This document shows positions 17,552 through 22,544 of a DNA stretch of 22,544 nt, piece by piece. The number at the start of each line of letters is the position of its first letter. Position 1 is the stretch's first letter. A program made the translations under genes and the position numbers. The stretch is taken from positions 5,243,761-5,266,304 of the forward strand of contig BFEA01000022.1 of NCBI GenBank assembly GCA_003427395.1. The letters are read 5' to 3'. The notes beneath the pieces were generated by a model that was not told the DNA's origin, ran no database searches, and saw only the letters and a list, made by a program, of their open reading frames with translations. Origin of the DNA: Chara braunii. Its lineage: Eukaryota > Streptophyta > Charophyceae > Charales > Characeae.

Positions 17552-19629
17552 TCTTAAAGGAATGAAAATTGTAAGAGCACTCAAAAGAGATGCTATAGGG
17601 ATGATAAATGTTTGTATGTATGTAAAAGTCCGACGAGGAAAGACCACATATTTTGTGAGAACAACGGATGGAAATTTTTGACAATTATGATGGAACTTTG
17701 GAAAGTATTGTGAATATCCCTAAAAGACGTGTGACCTTAGCTGCTTTTGATCAAAGTAAAGGAGGCACGACCCTGTGGAGTTACCGAGGATTTTATTGGA
17801 ATGAATGAGAAAGGCACTATCCCTCCACGTAGTCCCGTGGGCAGTGGTATGTGATCCTTTGTTCAATTCTGGAGGTTTTCCGGAAAAGAGTGTCAGGCCA
17901 TAGTGGAGTCAGTCTAAGGGACATATTTTGTAAGGTCGAGCTAAAATGTTATACTTAGCATCGCAGAAACTGTAAAACCTAACTCCCAACGAGGGCCGTT
18001 GACCGGGGCAACCTGGCAGCGAGACCATGGCTTACCAAAGGTTAAGTCTTGAAGGGTCGGCCACCTGGAGAGGTTTAGCTAGAGGGGAGACCATTGGGGT
18101 CGATTAGGTCAAGAGTCGGGACCCTCCGGGGTACCAAGATAGGAAGAGTTGCTTATCGTTGCGTAACCAACGAGGGCACCATCGCTACATAACGACGCGG
18201 TGGGCCGTGGATTCGGCATGATCGACCGTTCCATGGTGGGCCAAGATGGAGACCTGAAGCCACCTATGTTAGACTCCAGGATGGGCGTTAATTATGATTG
18301 TTTATTTGAGATGGTAGCACTACCATTTAGGGGACTAAAGGTGCCCCGTATTTTGAGAGGTCTCGGTTAGGGCCCGCGTCCTGAGTTATGAACCCGTTCG
18401 CGGGACGATGACTAAACAGGACACCCAACGGTGAACCGGCAGATGTCTACGACGAAGGGACAGGATTATCAACCTACTACCTTAGAGCAGATCGTACGTT
18501 GTAGTACGGAACAAAGTATCCCCTAACTCCGAGACCAGGACGTGGGAGACCCAGGTTGAAACCCTGGCAGTGGAACGTCGTGACGGGTGCAGGTTGATAA
18601 GAATACCTCGAACGGAGTCGAGCCGGTGAATCGGAATGGTTACTTCCTCGTCAGCAGATGTGGTTGTGTTAATAGCTTTGATTGTCCGATGCGACGGGGA
18701 CTTCGCTTAATAAGGTCCGGAAAACTGTCGGCCCGAACACCCTTACAAAGGTATTTGGGCACATATTTGCAGCTTACAAGGAGAACGGGTCTGACGATAT
18801 CTAGGGACGCGTTTCAATTGTGTTGATTACAGAGTGTGTGAGCGTGCACTTTGCGGACACACGTTAGCCGGACCGAGCAATTGATCAAGGAAGTCTATGA
18901 GGCGCCGGTAGGACAAGTAAGTACGAGGCTAGAAGTTCTGAGGCAGTCGCAGCGTCGCACGCACAGGTGAAGTTACAGGCAGCGTTGGGTTGATCAGGTA
19001 GGACTATGACTAGGGGAGGATGTTGTCTGACTTACTGGGGACCAACGTTTCAGGGCCATGCCGTGTGAAGTTTCGCAGGCACTAGATTAACCATGCACCG
19101 TCGATAGTAGGAGCCGCCGTTGAAGCCAAGTAAGGATGGCACAAACTAGAGCAACGGCTGGGGGTTCTTCGACAGAGGAGCGATAAAAAGGCGCTTGCGG
19201 CAGGCTATAAGGGGCACAGTCGGCAGCCATGGCATGATGGAGCATGCGTGTGGGGGGGGGCTAAGCGGAGCCTTGCCCTCTAGACAACCAAGTGCGGCAT
19301 TAAGGGGCCGGGTACGAAGACCGTAAGTTGGAAAACGACTGAGGCGCCGTTTGCAGGCCCGGGCTGGCTGGCCTTACCATTCATATACAGGGCAACGCAC
19401 AACCAACTCAGGCTTGGGCTTAGCCCTATAGGTTACGTCACTGAACTTCCACCAGGCGGATCCCAGGATCGAGGCCAGCAGCGAGCATCAGAGCAGCGGA
19501 GGAGCGCGTCGAAGTGAGCTGAGGGGTTGAGGGTCCCGCGGGACTATCCCCCTTGGCTTTTTGCGAGGGGTTCCGACCGCGGGCCCGCGGGGCAGGGCCA
19601 AGTACCAGCGGTCCCCTCCCCCATCCGTT

Positions 19630-19708
19630 TTTAATATATTTTATTTCTAAGTTTTATTACTTGACTATTTTTCTTATTTTTTTATATTTTCTTTTATTCT
19701 TTTATTCG
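19630..19708 (-). repeat. T-rich tract in repeat copy 2
   Basis: Counterpart of the tract in copy 1, with several length differences in the T-runs as expected for homopolymer slippage. Same tentative reading as a minus-strand A-rich tail. Confidence 0.35.
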
Positions 19709-19820
19709 AGACCGGCTGTGTACCCAAGAGCCTAGCTCGGTGGGCAGACCATTAAATGGCCGGAGAGCAGATCCAACCACGGATCTGAACCAATGCAGCC
19801 CGCTGTGGGAGTTCTCCCTA

Positions 19821-19922
19821 GTCCTTTGGGACATCCGTTAAAATTGGAACGATGCAGAGAAGGTTAGCATCACCCCTGCGCAAGGATGACACACATAAAT
19901 CAAGAGTAAGAGCGCTCTTTTT
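19821..19922 (+). ncRNA. U6 snRNA-like sequence, copy 2
   Basis: Counterpart of the U6-like sequence in repeat copy 1. It runs from GTCCTTTGGGACATCCG through AAATTGGAACGAT and GCAGAGAAGGTTAGCAT to CATAAATC at 19901, then an AGAGCGCTCT palindrome directly followed by TTTTT, a plausible Pol III terminator. It is closer to plant U6 than copy 1 (GGAACGAT, and GCAGAGA against the canonical ACAGAGA) but shares the CATCACCCC change and the replaced 3' end. No promoter elements were recognised. It is probably a diverged variant or a pseudogene. Confidence 0.75.
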
Positions 19923-20521
19923 GCCGATCTGTCACGCTCCGAGGGTCAGGGCGCTGTGTGATTACACGGCGCGGTGGGGTTGACGACAACGGAGTAGGAA
20001 CGAAGGTGTAGACGACGGAGGTGAAAGAGAGAGAGGTAGGGGAGGAATAACGGGGCGCTAAGGTAGGATCAGGGCAGCAGTGGGAGTGGAATGAACTTGG
20101 ACGCTAAGTTGCGCCAAGTACAGTTAGACTGGAGATGGCGGGAGTAAAGGGGGATGAACAAAGTTGAAAGCGACGGAGGTGAGAGAGAAGGGGTATGAGA
20201 CGGAAAGGCGAGGGCCGAGGCTGAGGAGTGACGGGCAACAGGGAGTTGAACTAAGGCGGGTAGTCAAGCGCAGACACGGAGCAGGAAAACGGGCGCGATC
20301 AGTGGCGAAGGAGAGTGAGGAAGTGAGAACGAACTTGGGCGCAGATTTGGGCCGGGTACGTTCGACGGGTAGAGATGGCGGAGCAAAAGAGTAGCGGGCG
20401 ACATCAGATGTACATTTAACTTGCCCGATTCTTAACGGAATCGGCTAAAGTAAAAGGCGAGGTTGGGGTCTTGAAAGGGGGCGAACGTGGCCATGAAGTC
20501 AGGTTAGGCATTAAGTTAGTA

Positions 20522-22090
20522 AAACAGTGTCACGCGCGGCGGTCCCACACCCTAGACGCAAAGTAATTTTTGGTGTTGGACCTCACAGTCGTGTCAGGCA
20601 GGAGTCTCTTTTGTCACTTTACGAAGTACCAACTCCGACCGTGCGCGCGTGCTATACCTCTTGCGACTCCCTACGACAGGTTAGGGATCCCTCGAGGTAC
20701 AACATTACCTCCACCTGCGGGAGCTGTCACCATCCCTTAGGAGAGCGTATCCCTGCTGAGCTACTGACCCACGTGCGAAGGCTTTTACATGCAATCGCAG
20801 AGGTAGGTCAGCTGAGGGCGTTTTCTCGATCGCCGTCTCATAGGCATACGCGCGGTAGAACGCCTTAAGACTGACCCGTATGTCGAGCCCCGAGGTGCTA
20901 ACTCTCAGGACCGACTATCTAATCAGGTCGACTTCTCGGACAGTCTTCCACGCTTAGGTAACTATGACAATGACTATGTGTTTACTTTGCTCATCATGTG
21001 AGAATGCCAGGGTCGATCCCTGACCAACTACGATCCCATTCACAAGTATATAAATATATATATAAATGTATATATGTAAATCAGAGGAGCTGACTGAGCG
21101 GTGGACCTCATTTTTACAATTGTCGTGTGCCTTTGCCCGAATATCTCAGACGATCTCAAACTCATAAGACAACACAAATGTCCAACACCTCTGTAAATGC
21201 AAGAAAACCACACACACACATACAGATGCAGACACAAAATGCGCTACAAGCGTCAACCTTTAATCCATTCATAGTAAGGCACTCACGCCCCAAACCATTG
21301 AAAACAACATTCCTTCCTAACCCTGACTCCTTTTACCCCAGCCCCACACATTTTCGAAGACTCCTGAGTGTGATTTTGATAATTTAGGCATAGATACAGG
21401 GGGAAGATTTATTTGTTCCCTTCTTAGATCTTGTCTTAGGTGAAGGTGTCAACCCATGCTGGAAGTTGAGTCGGAGTTCTACCGACCTGTTATCCAGAGT
21501 TAACAGAATTGTTATTCTTACGGATTTCCCCGTAAGTTCTCTAAAGTGTCGAAACCTATAGACATAACACAGTCCAAGAGAAACTTAACATCTCTCTTCC
21601 TAACTGAGATCTAGAAAGTTTCCTTCTAGACTCTGTGTTTTGTGTCTGACTCCTATCCTTAACTAATCGTTTGGGCTGTTGCCCTTCCGCTTCAAGTAGT
21701 GAATAATAGTTCACCCCCCTTTTTACTGTCACAGTAATTCTCCATATCCCTTTCACTATCTCATTCCTATCCCTTTTCTTGATTATCCTGTCTAAGTTCC
21801 CTTCCTTCTCCCAACACACATGAACACATCATCAATCCAACTTGTGGAAAAAAATCTCATGGAAAGAAATCAGACAAATTAATAGTGTCTCTTTAAGGCA
21901 AGATCTCACTTATCCCCTCTGAGTAGAATCAGAAATAGTTAGTTATGACTGAACAATGCAGATTGTGGAGAAAGTTAGCGGTGGTATGGCAGACCATTCA
22001 GGATATATCCACTTGTTACTGGAACTTGTTTGACAAAGGCAAATCTTGTGGGTCTTGGCCCTTGTGAGCCAAAGCACACTTAGCGGTATG
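20522..22090. other. Non-coding, no feature named
   Basis: An AT-rich TATATA tract lies at about 21047-21077. A frame at 20527-20868 (113 codons, Arg/Ser-rich) and a minus-strand frame at 21556-21819 (87 codons, charged) have no recognisable domain. I do not call them genes. Confidence 0.5.
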
Positions 22091-22544
22091 CTTATCCTAT
22101 GGCTAGTCACTGATAAGGCAGGTATCCCTGAAACCTCACTACTCTTATATCAGATTAGTCAGTGATAAGACAGGATTCCCCCGCTACTCTTATCATTGGC
22201 TAACCCTCAATAAGGCGGGTGTCCAAGGATCCTTGTTATTCTTATCATTGACTAAGCGCTAGGATGTTTACTTATAAGGCAGGTGTCCTTGAAACCTCAC
22301 AACTCTTATATTAGACTAATCACTGATAAGACAGGATTCCCCTGCTACTCTTATCACTGGTTAACCCTGAATAAGGTGAGTGTCTAAGGATCCTTACTAC
22401 TCTTACCACCGAACGAATGTTAGGTAGGTCAATGATAAGGCAGGTGTCCTTGAAACCTCACTACTCTTATATCAGACTAGTCACTGATAAGGCAGGATTT
22501 CCCTGCTTGTCTTATCACTGGTTAGCCCTCAATAAGGCGGGTGT
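22091..22544 (+). repeat. 161-bp satellite with three different hairpins per unit (A-B-C)
   Basis: Three sub-units repeat in order. A: GATAAG...CTTATATC with inner AGGT/ACCT (22112, about 22274, 22434). B: GATAAG...CTTATC (22164-22194, 22325-22355, 22486-22516). C: AATAAG...CTTATC enclosing the perfect palindrome CAAGGATCCTTG (22209-22246, diverged at 22370-22406, truncated at 22531). B and C recur at exactly 161 bp. The array continues past the window. A lone CTTATC at 22091-22096 may be the end of an earlier decayed C. No coding capacity is seen, and I do not recognise the family. Confidence 0.88.

Larger units (their letters stand above)
16747..18727. other. 3' non-coding region, no gene recognised
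   Basis: Two good inverted repeats lie here (listed separately), plus GGATAC-type direct repeats near 17090-17140. The part from about 17950 to 18727 differs in composition (more GC, many GGGAC/CCGAG words) and may be another repeat. A 3' LTR of the neighbouring element would be expected here, but I could not match any part to the region upstream of 8208. Confidence 0.5.
18728..20521 (+). repeat. 1.76 kb dispersed repeat, copy 2
   Basis: Second copy of 1329-3085, same orientation. It is about 37 bp longer, mostly from a block at about 19550-19589 absent in copy 1. Left flank (GGTCCGGAAAACTG) and right flank (AAACAGTGTCACGCG) are unlike those of copy 1. Both copies break at the same internal points, so the 1.76 kb is likely a real unit or the shared part of two larger units. 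Confidence 0.9.

Noticed and set aside
18551-18567. tRNA T-arm-like CCAGG-TTGAAAC-CCTGG
   Set aside because: The arm has correct 5-bp stem and 7-base loop geometry, but no acceptor, D or anticodon arm could be fitted upstream.
18728-20521. 3' LTR of the gag-pol element
   Set aside because: No TG..CA termini, no purine tract at the left edge, no primer-binding site after copy 1, and no target duplication seen. Left as a direct repeat.
21008-21022. CAGGG-TCGAT-CCCTG resembling a Pol III box B
   Set aside because: The loop is only five bases, and no box A or tRNA fold is found nearby.

Overview
The window looks like repeat-dominated nuclear DNA from a plant-lineage eukaryote, most likely a charophyte alga such as Chara. 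Three things point that way. The two U6-like RNA copies have the plant-type 5' end (a short hairpin running into GGACATCCG). The Ty3/gypsy polyprotein has an unusual RT/RNase H/integrase wording (YIDDLAVKGP, LRVDPTAL, RFESRTLN) that I associate from memory with the abundant retroelements of Chara braunii; no database search was possible. Finally, microsatellites, minisatellites and satellites fill most of the rest, with no operons or bacterial signals. I see no intact host gene.

Layout: 1-1300 is simple-sequence DNA: CT/CA runs, an AATC/GATT palindrome, a 66-bp duplication, and a purine-rich GAGGAG minisatellite with palindromic cores. 1329-3085 is a ~1.76 kb repeat carrying a U6-like sequence; a second copy in the same orientation lies at 18728-20521. 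2983-3520 is a degenerate ~180-bp tandem repeat with one hairpin per unit. 3520-6310 is non-coding (GCT/GTT-rich in the middle). 6310-7560 holds about 17 hairpins with a nearly constant TAAGTT loop and variable but mostly self-complementary stems, spaced 61-68 bp in the regular part. 8208-14194 is a decayed Ty3/gypsy polyprotein: nucleocapsid zinc knuckle, protease, RT, RNase H, then a 465-codon integrase ORF that is still open. 14445-16746 is a second gag-like gene, with capsid-like segment, coiled coil and its own zinc knuckle, placed 3' of integrase. 16747-18727 is non-coding with two good hairpins. 20522-22090 has nothing I can name. 22091-22544 enters a 161-bp satellite made of three different hairpins per unit and runs off the window edge.

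How it fits together: the coding centre is one dead retroelement, or two abutting ones, in which protease, RT, RNase H and integrase retain their catalytic residues but the frame is broken by at least nine stops and several frame changes. The flanking 1.76 kb repeats bracket it, but their edges lack a recognisable primer-binding site or polypurine tract, so I do not call them LTRs. The most unusual content is the two arrays of structured repeats, especially the 6310-7560 array, whose stems differ in sequence from copy to copy while staying paired.
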